From positions 1-64,000 of the forward strand of contig JANQKR010000006.1 in assembly GCA_028281025.1 (NCBI GenBank): a DNA stretch of 64,000 nt, in the 5' to 3' direction. Positions 27,811 through 36,626 of this stretch are shown here, piece after piece; position 1 is the first letter of the stretch, and every line of letters starts with the position of its first letter. Below the pieces are notes generated by a model. It ran no database searches. It saw only the letters and a list, made by a program, of their open reading frames with translations, and was not told the DNA's origin. The stretch is from Croceivirga sp. (GTDB taxonomy: Bacteria > Bacteroidota > Bacteroidia > Flavobacteriales > Flavobacteriaceae). A program made the position numbers and the translations under genes.

Positions 27811-28518
27811 ATGAACATTGCACTCTTTGGATATGGCAAAATGGGAAAAATGCTGGAAAAACTTGGCACGGACCGAGGCCATTCCTTTCCCTTAAAAATT
27901 GAATTTGATACCAACCTGCAATCCCTGGATTTGTCCGCCATTGATGTTGCCATCGATTTTAGTACGCCCGATTCCGCTTTCAACAATATAAAATATTGCT
28001 TTGAAAATGGGGTTCCCGTAATTTCTGGAACCACGGGTTGGTTGGATGCTTATGACGAGGCCGTATCCATTTGCAATGAACTGCAGGTGGCCTTTATCTA
28101 TGCTTCCAATTTTAGTTTGGGGGTCAACATCTTCTTCGAATTGAATGCGAAATTGGCAATGATGATGTCCCAGCGCAACGATTATGAGGTTGCCATGGAA
28201 GAAATCCATCACATCCATAAATTGGATGCCCCCAGCGGTACCGCCATTACTTTGGCAGAAGGCATTGTGCACCACTCCGGTTATGGGGGTTGGCAATTGG
28301 GAAAAAACCAGGGCAATACCATTCCCATTAGTGCCAAAAGGGAAGGTGAAGTCCCCGGCACGCATAGTATCACCTACTCCAGCAAAGTGGATAGCATTGA
28401 AATAAAGCATACTGCCCATAATAGGGAAGGATTTGCTTTGGGAGCTTTAATTGCGGCCGAATGGATCCAGGGTAAAAAGGGAGTATTTACCATGAAAGAT
28501 GTGTTAAACCTTGTTTAA
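27811..28518 (+). CDS. dapB: 4-hydroxy-tetrahydrodipicolinate reductase
   Basis: The 235-residue protein has the Rossmann start MNIALFGYGKMGKMLEKL. It continues with AIDFSTPDSAFNN, GVPVISGTTGW, YASNFSLGVNIFFEL, the catalytic motif EEIHHIHKLDAPSGTAITLAE and REGEVPGTHSITY. DapB reduces dihydrodipicolinate intermediates in lysine and meso-diaminopimelate synthesis. The glycine loop here is GYGKMG, one of the short NAD(P)H loops found in Bacteroidota. It lies two bases after the DUF5683 gene. Confidence 0.95.
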   Translation: MNIALFGYGKMGKMLEKLGTDRGHSFPLKIEFDTNLQSLDLSAIDVAIDFSTPDSAFNNIKYCFENGVPVISGTTGWLDAYDEAVSICNELQVAFIYASNFSLGVNIFFELNAKLAMMMSQRNDYEVAMEEIHHIHKLDAPSGTAITLAEGIVHHSGYGGWQLGKNQGNTIPISAKREGEVPGTHSITYSSKVDSIEIKHTAHNREGFALGALIAAEWIQGKKGVFTMKDVLNLV

Positions 28519-28563
28519 TTGGTAACAATTGCAGTTAATTAGCGTCACAAAATAAAATTTGAC

Positions 28564-30276
28564 ATGAACGGTACGCAGTGGATTCTATTTATTTTATTGG
28601 TGCAGGTCATCCATTTTTTGGGAACCTGGAAACTTTATGTCAAAGCGGGTAGAAAAGCTTGGGAGGCCGCCATACCAATTTACAACGGGATTGTTTTGAT
28701 GCAAATCATCAATCGACCAAAATGGTGGGTTTTATTGCTCTTTATACCCATTATCAATTTATTGATGTTCCCGGTGGTCTGGGTAGAGACCATTCGCAGT
28801 TTTGGGCAGAACAAGTTATGGCAGACCTGGGCGGTAATTCTTTCCCTTGGTTTTTATATCTATTATGTGAATTACACCATGGATGTGGAGCATATTGCGG
28901 ACCGAAGCTTAAAACCTGGAACAGGATTGGGCGAATGGGTGAGTTCCATAGTATTTGCCATAGTGGCCGCAACTTTTGTACATACCTACTTTATACAGCC
29001 TTATGTAATTCCCACGGGTTCTTTGGAGCGTACCTTGCGGATCGGGGATTTTCTTTTTGTAAGCAAGTTCCATTTTGGGGCAAGAACACCGATGACCGCT
29101 GTTGCGGCACCGATGGTACATGACACTTTGCCCTTGGTTGGAACAAAATCATACCTTAACAAACCCCAAATTCCCTACTTCCGCTTACCCGGTTTTAGTA
29201 CGCCAAAGAAGAACGATATTGTAGTTTTTAGCTGGCCGGCGGATACGGTGCGACAGTTCTTTGTTGCAGAAAAGGGGGTTAGAAAGCCTATTGATAAGAA
29301 ATCGAATTATGTAAAGCGCTGTGTGGGCACCCCTGGGGACTCTTTGGAAATCATAAATGGATATGTCCACATAAATGGTGATAAGTTGGAATTGTCCGAC
29401 AGGGCCAAAGTGATGTACAACTATATTATCTATGGAAACAAAGGGGTTTCAAGTAGGCTATTAAATGAAGTCGGGGCAGATGATTTTATAAGGAAGTTTA
29501 TTTCCCCGCCCCTTAATCAAAATCAATATAATAGGTTAATCCCTTATGTTAGGGATGCCAAGAGAAGGGAAGACGGGAAAATTGAATTATATACCGAAAA
29601 ACAGGGCATTCCCACGGAGGTCATACGGGAGTTAAGGTTGGGGCTTACCGAGGAAACCTCAAGACAGCGAATTGCCAACCTCACCCTTGAAATGGCCGAA
29701 ACCATAAAAAAGGACCAACGGATAGATTCCGTTGTCATGCAAATAGAACCGAAGGGACAGGCGGGTTATAACATCTTTCCGCAAAATTCGAGATACCCCT
29801 GGAACAATGATAACCTTGGGCCCATATACATTCCAAAAGCCGGTTCAACAGTGGAGTTGACCCCGGAAACCCTTCCCCTCTATAAAAAAATCATCAGGGA
29901 TTATGAAAAAAATGAGGTTGGTGTCTCAGGAAATCAGGTGTTGATCAATGGGCAAAAAGCGGACTCGTATACCTTCACCATGGATTATTATTGGATGATG
30001 GGGGACAACAGGGACCACTCGGAAGACAGCAGGTCATGGGGTTATGTGCCGGCAAACCATATTGTAGGGAAACCGGTCTTTATTTGGCTGAGCTTTGATA
30101 ATTTTCAGGATGGCATAAAGTTCAATGAAAAAATGCGCTGGGACCGCGTCTTTACCACAGTTGGTGGGGACGGTGAACCGGTGTCCTATTTTCGGTATTT
30201 TTTGATGGTCCTGGCCGGTTGGTTTGTATTTGATTTTTTTAGGAAAAGGCGCAAATCCAAATCACAAAATGCCTAA
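28564..30276 (+). CDS. lepB: Signal peptidase I, large Bacteroidota form with N-terminal multi-helix domain
   Basis: At 570 residues this is about twice the size of typical signal peptidase I. Residues 1-105 hold several hydrophobic helices (WILFILLVQVIHFLG, WWVLLLFIPIINLLMFPVVWV, WAVILSLGFYIYYV). The S26 catalytic part starts with VIPTGSLERTL (Ser153) and has the general base Lys251 in NYVKRCVGTPGDSLEI. A long insertion of about 200 residues (about 275-470) precedes the final box YYWMMGDNRDHSEDSRSWG. A last transmembrane helix (YFLMVLAGWFVFDFF) precedes a basic tail. It removes signal peptides of exported proteins. Neighbouring genes overlap or abut. Confidence 0.93.
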   Translation: MNGTQWILFILLVQVIHFLGTWKLYVKAGRKAWEAAIPIYNGIVLMQIINRPKWWVLLLFIPIINLLMFPVVWVETIRSFGQNKLWQTWAVILSLGFYIYYVNYTMDVEHIADRSLKPGTGLGEWVSSIVFAIVAATFVHTYFIQPYVIPTGSLERTLRIGDFLFVSKFHFGARTPMTAVAAPMVHDTLPLVGTKSYLNKPQIPYFRLPGFSTPKKNDIVVFSWPADTVRQFFVAEKGVRKPIDKKSNYVKRCVGTPGDSLEIINGYVHINGDKLELSDRAKVMYNYIIYGNKGVSSRLLNEVGADDFIRKFISPPLNQNQYNRLIPYVRDAKRREDGKIELYTEKQGIPTEVIRELRLGLTEETSRQRIANLTLEMAETIKKDQRIDSVVMQIEPKGQAGYNIFPQNSRYPWNNDNLGPIYIPKAGSTVELTPETLPLYKKIIRDYEKNEVGVSGNQVLINGQKADSYTFTMDYYWMMGDNRDHSEDSRSWGYVPANHIVGKPVFIWLSFDNFQDGIKFNEKMRWDRVFTTVGGDGEPVSYFRYFLMVLAGWFVFDFFRKRRKSKSQNA

Positions 30277-30279
30277 CTC

Positions 30280-30909
30280 TTGAAGGCCTTACTTCACCCT
30301 TGCTGTTTTCCCAATATTGCCACAATGGCCGTTTTGGTGCAAAATGAGGTTATCTGGGAGGTACATGATAATTTCCAAAAGCAGACGTATCGCAACCGTT
30401 ATCATATTTGCACGGACCAAGGGCTGCACAAACTGAGCATTCCCATAAAACACGTTGGCGGAAAGGACGGGCGCCAGCAGTATAGGGACGTACAAATTGA
30501 AAATAGCTATCGTTGGCAGATCCAACACTGGCGTACCTTACAGACGGCCTACAGGGCTTCCCCCTTTTTTGAGTTCTATGAGGATGACCTGGCCCCCTTG
30601 TTCCAAAAAGAGTTTAAATTTTTACTGGACTTTAATTGGCAAAGTCTTGATTTCTTGACGAATGCATTCCAAATTGAACATAATCCAAAACACTCAAAAG
30701 CGTACATGAAGGATTTCCTGGAGGGAGTGGATTTCCGTTTTCTGATAAACGCAAAACAAACGGTTCATTTTGACTTTAAACGGTACAATCAAGTGTTTAT
30801 GGACAGGCATGGATTTACCCAAAATCTAAGTACCCTTGATCTTCTTTTTAATGAAGGTCCCAGCACCATTACCCATCTGAAGGCACAAAGTTTGGAAAAC
30901 CAATGTTGA
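30280..30909 (+). CDS. WbqC-family protein
   Basis: The 209-residue protein starts with TTG at 30280, four bases after lepB. Its first residues LLHPCCFPNIATMAVL match the conserved beginning of the WbqC family, so the later ATG at 30325 would cut it off. Further family motifs are YRNRYHICTDQGLHKLSIPI, WQIQHWRTLQTAYRASPFFEFY and LDFNWQSLDFL. WbqC relatives occur in O-antigen and amino-acid-modification clusters, with a proposed acyl or aminotransfer role; the role here is unproven. It overlaps the next gene by seven bases. Confidence 0.85.
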   Translation: MKALLHPCCFPNIATMAVLVQNEVIWEVHDNFQKQTYRNRYHICTDQGLHKLSIPIKHVGGKDGRQQYRDVQIENSYRWQIQHWRTLQTAYRASPFFEFYEDDLAPLFQKEFKFLLDFNWQSLDFLTNAFQIEHNPKHSKAYMKDFLEGVDFRFLINAKQTVHFDFKRYNQVFMDRHGFTQNLSTLDLLFNEGPSTITHLKAQSLENQC

Positions 30910-31217
30910 GACACGTTTTACATTATGGCATCCACTTTCTGGTCCCAATCCTTATTGCCCTGTTTTTTTTTAAAAGGGACAGGGTAAAAGTTGGTTTGAT
31001 CTTATTGGCGGGTATCCTATTGGATGTAGACCACCTTCTGGCCAATCCCATTTTTGACCCCAATCGTTGTAGTATTGGGTTCCATCCACTTCACTCGTAT
31101 ATCCTGATTCCATTGTATTTGGGACTTGCGTTATGGAAAAGGACACGTCTTCTTGGATTGGCCCTGGTCATTCACATCATTGCGGATGCAACGGATTGTC
31201 TATTTCTCAGGTTTTAA
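30903..31217 (+). CDS. DUF6122 small membrane protein (YdjM-like)
   Basis: The 104-residue protein is mostly hydrophobic with about four helices. It carries conserved polar residues HYGIHF, LLDVDHL, RCSIGFHPLHSY and HIIADATD, an arrangement of His and Asp like that of the YdjM metal-dependent membrane hydrolases. Its start overlaps the WbqC gene by seven bases, and its end overlaps the convergent EEP gene by 18 bases. The function is unknown. Confidence 0.75.
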   Translation: MLRHVLHYGIHFLVPILIALFFFKRDRVKVGLILLAGILLDVDHLLANPIFDPNRCSIGFHPLHSYILIPLYLGLALWKRTRLLGLALVIHIIADATDCLFLRF

Positions 31218-32225
31218 TTTAAATTCTGCTTTAACCGGATAGTGATCTGACAATTCCACTTCATAATTGGTATGGGAAATCACTTTAAAAGAAGAATCTG
31301 CCAAGATATAGTCGATACGCAGGGGCAGTCCTTTTAAGTTATATGTGCTTCCCCAATCATTTCCCTTCTCGAAAAATGAATCTTGGAATCCATCGGACGC
31401 CATCCGATAAATCTGTGAAAACTGGGTGGCATTAAAATCACCACAAATCAAGGTAGGGTGTGCCGAGTTTTTCATGTGTTTTCTAAGGACTTTAACTTGA
31501 TTGAGTTGTTGGTCGACGGCTACACTAATTTTCTTGGCAAGACGAAATGGTTCATTTTTCTTTAGGTTCTCTTTGGAGGGAACTATTTTAAACGATTGAA
31601 AATGGACATTATAAACCCGTATGGTATCCTTTGGTAATACAATATCCGCATAAATAATGTTATTGAGGGTCCCTTCCGGTTCCAAGGAACCTTTATTGAT
31701 AATTGGAAACTTTGAAAATATGGCCTGTACCGATCTTCCTATGGAATAAGGGGTCTCTGTGCGGTATCTATAAAGTTTTAACTCCTTATGTTGAATTCTA
31801 CTATGTTCCTGAAGACATAAAATATCTGGATTCTCCCGTTTAATGAATTCCCTAATTTTTCCATCTACATTTTCAAGCGGTATATTTCCCCACCTGTTAA
31901 AACTCATTGCATTGTAGCTCATTATGGAGATATCAGGATCCCCACCCGCATTCGAGCCAAATATCTTATAGAAAGGTCCAAACGAGTATATGGAAACTAT
32001 ACAGGTCAACAACGAAGGCAACAACCATCTACTTCGTTTGAACAACCAAAAAATCAAAAAGATGGAATGGAAAAAAAATAAAACCGGCGTTAGAAATCCA
32101 AGTATGGAAATAGCTCCAAATACATTACCATTTGACCAATATGAAATGAGCACCACTAAAGAAAGAAGTACTAAAATCAAATTGATGGTGACAAGCAATC
32201 TTTTTACCGTAGCTCCTAAACTCAA
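31200..32225 (-). CDS. Membrane-anchored endonuclease/exonuclease/phosphatase family protein
   Basis: The 341-residue protein has three N-terminal hydrophobic helices (about residues 10-85). A periplasmic-facing EEP domain follows: ISIMSYNAMSFNRWG, ILCLQEHS (metal Glu), CGDFNATQFSQIY, LPLRIDYILADSSF and LSDHYPVKAEF (catalytic His). The family includes nucleases and phosphodiesterases or phospholipases; the substrate cannot be told. It is last in the rhomboid/mutL operon and its tail overlaps the convergent DUF6122 gene by 18 bases. Confidence 0.88.
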   Translation of the reverse strand: MSLGATVKRLLVTINLILVLLSLVVLISYWSNGNVFGAISILGFLTPVLFFFHSIFLIFWLFKRSRWLLPSLLTCIVSIYSFGPFYKIFGSNAGGDPDISIMSYNAMSFNRWGNIPLENVDGKIREFIKRENPDILCLQEHSRIQHKELKLYRYRTETPYSIGRSVQAIFSKFPIINKGSLEPEGTLNNIIYADIVLPKDTIRVYNVHFQSFKIVPSKENLKKNEPFRLAKKISVAVDQQLNQVKVLRKHMKNSAHPTLICGDFNATQFSQIYRMASDGFQDSFFEKGNDWGSTYNLKGLPLRIDYILADSSFKVISHTNYEVELSDHYPVKAEFKLKPEK

Positions 32226-32227
32226 TG

Positions 32228-33109
32228 TTAATCCTCTTTTCCAGCCTTGAACAAAAAGTCCTTTTCTTCTTTGGACAAACTCTCGTAACCAGATTTGCTG
32301 ATTTTGTCCAGAATGGCATCTATCTTTTTTTGACGTGTTTCTTTATTGTAATCAATACCGCCTTTTGATTTTTTTGCATTTTTTCTTCGATGCACGGTTT
32401 TTAGGGGAGCTTTTCTTTTACCTGGTTTAAAAAGACCTCCAATAGCTGTCAGTATGTTGGAAAAGCCTGCACCAATATCCTTGCCATTCAACAATTGTCT
32501 TGCATAAAAATAGCCGAGAAAGGCCCCTCCCAAATGTGCCAACCTACCCCCGATGTTTCCTCCATAAGGAATTTGTATCAAATCAACCAGGACGACGAAT
32601 GCACCAATGTACCATAACTTCACATTTAATAGACCGAACAAACGCACTTCCTGGTTGGGGATATAGGCACAAATAAAAATGAGCACAGCGGTCACCCCGG
32701 CGGAAGCTCCAATAAGCGGAATATTACTATTCAGTAAGGTGGGGAAAATATTGTAACCCAAGAGGAAGAACAATCCCCCTAGAATAACACCTAAAAAGTA
32801 AACATTTATAAAACGTTGGCTATCAAAAAGATTTAAGAATATCCTACCGGTAAAATACAATACCAACATATTCCAAAATATGTGCCCTATTCCGGAGTGA
32901 AAGAAGGAATATGAGACCAAAGACCATGGCTTCCCCAAGAAGGAAAAAAAGTCGGATGGCAGCTCAAACCAATACAGAACGGCATCAATGGAAACGCCAA
33001 AAAGGGCACTTGCCAAACCAGTACCAATGAAAATGGCAAGGTTAATGGCAATCAATTTTTCCGCTATGTTCAACCGTGCAAAATAATATTGTAATCCTCC
33101 ACTGGCCAT
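32228..33109 (-). CDS. Rhomboid intramembrane serine protease with basic C-terminal extension
   Basis: From the ATG at 33109 the protein has 293 residues. Six hydrophobic helices contain HSGIGHIFWNMLVLYFTGRIF, the catalytic GASAGVTAV (Ser) and the helix with HLGGAFLGYF (His), the rhomboid dyad. The last 85 residues are cytosolic and very basic (KPGKRKAPLKTVHRRKNAKKSK), ending in a helical hairpin ILDKISKSGYESLSKEEKDFL. The upstream neighbour is another rhomboid three bases away. Rhomboids cut transmembrane substrates; none is known here. Confidence 0.88.
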   Translation of the reverse strand: MASGGLQYYFARLNIAEKLIAINLAIFIGTGLASALFGVSIDAVLYWFELPSDFFSFLGKPWSLVSYSFFHSGIGHIFWNMLVLYFTGRIFLNLFDSQRFINVYFLGVILGGLFFLLGYNIFPTLLNSNIPLIGASAGVTAVLIFICAYIPNQEVRLFGLLNVKLWYIGAFVVLVDLIQIPYGGNIGGRLAHLGGAFLGYFYARQLLNGKDIGAGFSNILTAIGGLFKPGKRKAPLKTVHRRKNAKKSKGGIDYNKETRQKKIDAILDKISKSGYESLSKEEKDFLFKAGKED

Positions 33110-33111
33110 AC

Positions 33112-33858
33112 CTAATTCCAACGATTTTGATTAAACTGATTTTTTTTCCAATACCACATCATAATGAAACCGATCAAAGCACCCCCAATATGGGCAAAGT
33201 GGGCGACATTACTTCCCGCACTTCCCAGACCATAAAGAATGTCATATCCAAAAATCATCAAGGGAACAAAATACTTCGCCTTTATGGGCACGGGCAAAAA
33301 GATAAGCATCAACTCCGCATTGGGATACATAAAGGCAAAAGCCACCAAAACCCCATACACAGCACCAGAAGCGCCTACGGCCGGGGCGTTGAAGGCATTC
33401 ATAAAACCATCAATGGTGCCCTGGGAGGCCAATTGATACCAATCAGGACTGTACTGCCCGTTGGAAAGTATCTCCACAACACGTTGTTCCGTTAAGCCTG
33501 CCCCTGTAATGACATCCAATCCCTGGTTAAAGAAATAATAGTTGGATGCGATATGCAAAAGGGCCCCTCCTATGCCGGCAGAGAAGTAAAAAAATAGAAA
33601 CTTGTTTCTGCCCCATACGCGCTCTAGGGGTGTACCAAAGGCCCAAAGGGCATACATATTGAAGAGGATATGAAAAAAGCCGGTGAAATCGTGCAGGAAC
33701 ATATGGCTGATTACCTGCCATATCCTAAAATTGGGGTTCTCGGGAAACCAAAGGGCAAAGTACTCATAGAGCGTATCACCAAGGCCCGTAATCCCAGCAA
33801 TAAACAAGATGACATTGATGATGATCAGGTGCTTTATCGCATCTGTTAAACCTCCCAT
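33112..33858 (-). CDS. Rhomboid intramembrane serine protease
   Basis: The 248-residue protein has six or seven hydrophobic helices with MFLHDFTGFFHILFNMYALW, the nucleophile motif GASGAVYGVLVAFAF and the His motif HFAHIGGALIGF. It is the first of two adjacent rhomboids, directly downstream of mutL by three bases. Both have complete catalytic dyads, so neither is a pseudoprotease. The order mutL-rhomboid-rhomboid points to a co-transcribed block; the reason for the link to mismatch repair is not known. Confidence 0.9.
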   Translation of the reverse strand: MGGLTDAIKHLIIINVILFIAGITGLGDTLYEYFALWFPENPNFRIWQVISHMFLHDFTGFFHILFNMYALWAFGTPLERVWGRNKFLFFYFSAGIGGALLHIASNYYFFNQGLDVITGAGLTEQRVVEILSNGQYSPDWYQLASQGTIDGFMNAFNAPAVGASGAVYGVLVAFAFMYPNAELMLIFLPVPIKAKYFVPLMIFGYDILYGLGSAGSNVAHFAHIGGALIGFIMMWYWKKNQFNQNRWN

Positions 33859-33861
33859 ATA

Positions 33862-35697
33862 CTAAAACTTATTTTCAATTTCATTTACCCCAACAATGAC
33901 ATATATGGTCTTTTGATCGGGACTTAACTTCGGCTCCTTACAAGCAAATAAATCATTGACCAAAGCCGATTGACTTTCCACCGAAAGTACTTGTCCATTG
34001 GTAATGGCCAACTTTTTACCCATTGTCCGGGCCAACCATTCGGCGTGGGTAAAATGTTCCTTTCCTTGTCCTTCCAAATGTGATGCCAAAATAGCGTCCA
34101 GCACCGTTGTAATGGAATGTTCTGGCATACTGACAGGGATTCCGTTCATAACGACCTTGGCATTGTCAGAAAACGCGATATCGAACCCCAAACGTGTCAG
34201 GTTTGGAACCAATTCCTTTAAAATCCCCATTTCCTTTCTGCCAAAATCAAGTTCCACCGGAAACAACAACTGCTGGGTAACGCCCTTTTCAACTGTAATG
34301 TCCGTTAGGAACCGTTCGTAAAGAATACGTTGATGTGCCCTGTTTTGGTCGATGACCAACAATCCGGATTTCACGGTACTTACGATGTACTTTCGTTGAA
34401 GTTGAAAGCTAATTTGTTTACTTTCCACATGCTCATCGGTCGATTCGAAGATTTCCGGATTTGTGGCGTCCGATTCCATCTGCAACTGACTAAAACTATC
34501 TTCGTTACCCTCAAAATCATAAAGTTCCTGCCAACCTTGCACATTAGTTTTGCCCACAGCTGCCCTGGAACTTCCGGAGCTTTTTTCATTTGAAAAGGGA
34601 TTGAAATTGGCATCAACGGTAACGGTAGGCATATGGGCGTCCCTATTCTTGAAACTATAAGGGGTATCCAAGTTGGCATCGCGTTCAAAATCCAATACCG
34701 GGGCCACATGAAACTGTCCCAGACTATGTTTTACCGCAGCACGTAGTGTAGCATAAAGTGTATGCTCATCATCGAACTTCACTTCTGTTTTTGTGGGATG
34801 GATATTGATATCGATCGATCTGGGGTTGACCTCCATTTTTAGGAAATAACCTGGGTAGGTGTCGTTCTTTAGCAAGCCCTCAAAAGCCGAAACCACAGCA
34901 TGATGGAGGTAGGGACTTTTAATGAATCTATCATTGGCAAAAAAGAATTGCTCCCCCCTGCTCTTTTTGGCAAATTGGGGCTTACAGATAAAGCCTGAAA
35001 TTTTGACCACTTCCGTCTCCTCCATCACTGGGACCAAACGTTCCTTGGTCTTGTTCCCAAATATGTGTACAATACGTTGCCTAAAATTCTCAGTAGGTAA
35101 ATTAAAGTATTCCGAACCATTGTTGAACAATTGAAATGCCACACCTGGATGTACTAAGGCAACTCTTTGAAATTCATCAATGATATGGCGCAGTTCCACT
35201 TGATCGGATTTAAGGAAATTACGCCTGGCAGGTATATTGAAGAATAGGTTCTTTACCGCTATCGACGTTCCTTTGGCGGTAGCCGTTACTTCCTGTGAAA
35301 CTACCGTGCTTCCTTCTATCTTAAGGAGCGTGCCCACATCTTCATTTTCCGTCCTTGTATGCAAATCCACATGGGCTATTGCCGCAATGGAGGCCAACGC
35401 CTCCCCCCTAAAGCCTTTGGTGTGCAAATTGAACAGGTCATCAGCTGTGGAAATCTTTGAGGTCGCATGTCTCTCAAAGGATAAACGGGCATCCGTAGGG
35501 CTCATGCCCACACCATTATCCACTACTTGAATGAGGGTCTTGCCCCCATCCTTAACGATAAGTTTGATCTCTTTGGCCCCGGCATCAATGGCATTTTCCA
35601 ATAACTCCTTTACCACGGAGGACGGACGTTGCACCACTTCCCCCGCTGCGATTTGGTTGGCCACATGGTCGGGCAATAGTTTAATGATGTCTGCCAT
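33862..35697 (-). CDS. mutL: DNA mismatch repair protein MutL
   Basis: The 611-residue protein has a full GHKL ATPase: VVKELLENAIDAGA, VVDNGVGM, HATSKI, GFRGEALASIAAI and GTSIAVKNLFFNIPARRNFL. The linker spans about 345-430. The C-terminal dimerisation domain reads LLVIDQNRAHQRILYERF where endonuclease-type MutL has DQHA-x2-E-x4-E, so His is Asn and one Glu is Gln. The terminal CPHGRP-like zinc motif is absent (FACKEPKLSPDQ). This suggests a form without the latent endonuclease. It couples MutS mismatch recognition to downstream repair. It overlaps the preceding small membrane gene by one base. Confidence 0.95.
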   Translation of the reverse strand: MADIIKLLPDHVANQIAAGEVVQRPSSVVKELLENAIDAGAKEIKLIVKDGGKTLIQVVDNGVGMSPTDARLSFERHATSKISTADDLFNLHTKGFRGEALASIAAIAHVDLHTRTENEDVGTLLKIEGSTVVSQEVTATAKGTSIAVKNLFFNIPARRNFLKSDQVELRHIIDEFQRVALVHPGVAFQLFNNGSEYFNLPTENFRQRIVHIFGNKTKERLVPVMEETEVVKISGFICKPQFAKKSRGEQFFFANDRFIKSPYLHHAVVSAFEGLLKNDTYPGYFLKMEVNPRSIDINIHPTKTEVKFDDEHTLYATLRAAVKHSLGQFHVAPVLDFERDANLDTPYSFKNRDAHMPTVTVDANFNPFSNEKSSGSSRAAVGKTNVQGWQELYDFEGNEDSFSQLQMESDATNPEIFESTDEHVESKQISFQLQRKYIVSTVKSGLLVIDQNRAHQRILYERFLTDITVEKGVTQQLLFPVELDFGRKEMGILKELVPNLTRLGFDIAFSDNAKVVMNGIPVSMPEHSITTVLDAILASHLEGQGKEHFTHAEWLARTMGKKLAITNGQVLSVESQSALVNDLFACKEPKLSPDQKTIYVIVGVNEIENKF

Positions 35698-35981
35698 TAA
35701 GAGCCAAAGAATATGGACAAATCAAAATCTATGATATAAAGAAATACCAAAATTAAAACGGCAAGAATAATGATAAAACGCATTCTCATATGCCTATCAC
35801 CTTCATTTCTCAAATCATTAAAAGCGTTTGAAAACTTGTTTTTTAAACCTCTTTGGTGATGTGCCGTTGTTCTGAATTTGTCAAGTTTATGTTCAATTTT
35901 ATAGGGACTTCCCTCGCCTTTGTAATAACGGGGCTTATAATCAAACTCACGATTTTTCCTAAGCTTTAAAAAATTACGCAT
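35697..35981 (-). CDS. Small single-pass membrane protein, unknown
   Basis: The 94-residue protein has a basic, Tyr-rich N-terminus (LRKNREFDYKPRYYKGEG) and ends in one transmembrane helix (FIIILAVLILVFLYIIDF). I recognise no domain. It is often placed between ribH and mutL in related bacteria, where its name has sometimes been borrowed from riboflavin synthase; the sequence gives no support for a riboflavin enzyme. It overlaps mutL by one base. Confidence 0.65.
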   Translation of the reverse strand: MRNFLKLRKNREFDYKPRYYKGEGSPYKIEHKLDKFRTTAHHQRGLKNKFSNAFNDLRNEGDRHMRMRFIIILAVLILVFLYIIDFDLSIFFGS

Positions 35982-36085
35982 AATCCCCTTTTACCTTAAA
36001 ATCAAAGGTACTTAAAAAGACTGCAAGCCTTAAAGGGCGGTTCACAAAAAATGTTAACAGGAAGGGAGGTCCAGTGATTGAGGGT

Positions 36086-36134
36086 TCCGTTACCAACGGA
36101 TTGTCCTTTACCGTTTTGCAAACCACTAAAACGG
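36086..36134 (-). terminator. Two small hairpins downstream of ribH
   Basis: CCGTTTT (36111-36117) pairs with AAAACGG (36128-36134), and TCCGTT (36086-36091) pairs with AACGGA (36095-36100). They lie in the gap after ribH; no strong T-run follows, so partial termination is the most that can be said. Confidence 0.35.
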
Positions 36135-36142
36135 CATAAAGA

Positions 36143-36622
36143 TTATCCCAAATTTGCCATTTTAATGGCTGCGATAGCCGCTTCTATCCCCTTATTGCCA
36201 TGTTTTCCCCCACTTCGATCTTTTGCCTGTTGTAGTGTATCATCCGTAAGTACACAGAAAATAACGGGAACTTCGGTTTGAACGTTCAAATCCATAATCC
36301 CATTTGCGGTAGCAGCACATACATAATCAAAATGACTGGTTTCCCCCCTAATTACACTACCAATGGCGATAACGGCATCCACGTTTTTGGTGGCCACCAT
36401 TTTTTTACATCCAAAAGCAAGCTCAAAACTACCGGGAACGTTCCATCGAACAAGGTTTTTAGGCTCCACCCCACAATCCAGAAGTGCATCCTGGGCCCCC
36501 TTAAAAAGGTTTTCGGTAATGCCATGGTTCCACTCGGAAACGACCAGCCCAATTCTCAGGCCGGAAGCATCCGGAATCTCTGATTTATCGTAATGGGAAA
36601 GATTTTTTGTTTCGGTGGCCAT
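36143..36622 (-). CDS. ribH: 6,7-dimethyl-8-ribityllumazine synthase
   Basis: From the ATG at 36622 the protein has 159 residues, matching the family. It shows RIGLVVSEWNHGITENLFKGA, VPGSFELAFGCKKM, VIAIGSVIRGETSHFDYVC with the catalytic His, and PVIFCVLTDDTLQQA. It condenses the ribitylamino-uracil with dihydroxybutanone phosphate in riboflavin synthesis and usually forms icosahedral shells. An earlier in-frame ATG at 36640 would overlap the TPR gene and add six non-family residues. No other rib gene is nearby. Confidence 0.95.
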   Translation of the reverse strand: MATETKNLSHYDKSEIPDASGLRIGLVVSEWNHGITENLFKGAQDALLDCGVEPKNLVRWNVPGSFELAFGCKKMVATKNVDAVIAIGSVIRGETSHFDYVCAATANGIMDLNVQTEVPVIFCVLTDDTLQQAKDRSGGKHGNKGIEAAIAAIKMANLG

Positions 36623-36626
36623 GCCC

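Noticed and set aside
34330-34593. Plus-strand frames inside mutL
   Set aside because: Shadow frames of the conserved MutL sequence.
35697-35981. Riboflavin synthase subunit label for the small gene by ribH
   Set aside because: The product is a 94-residue single-pass membrane protein with no riboflavin synthase motif.
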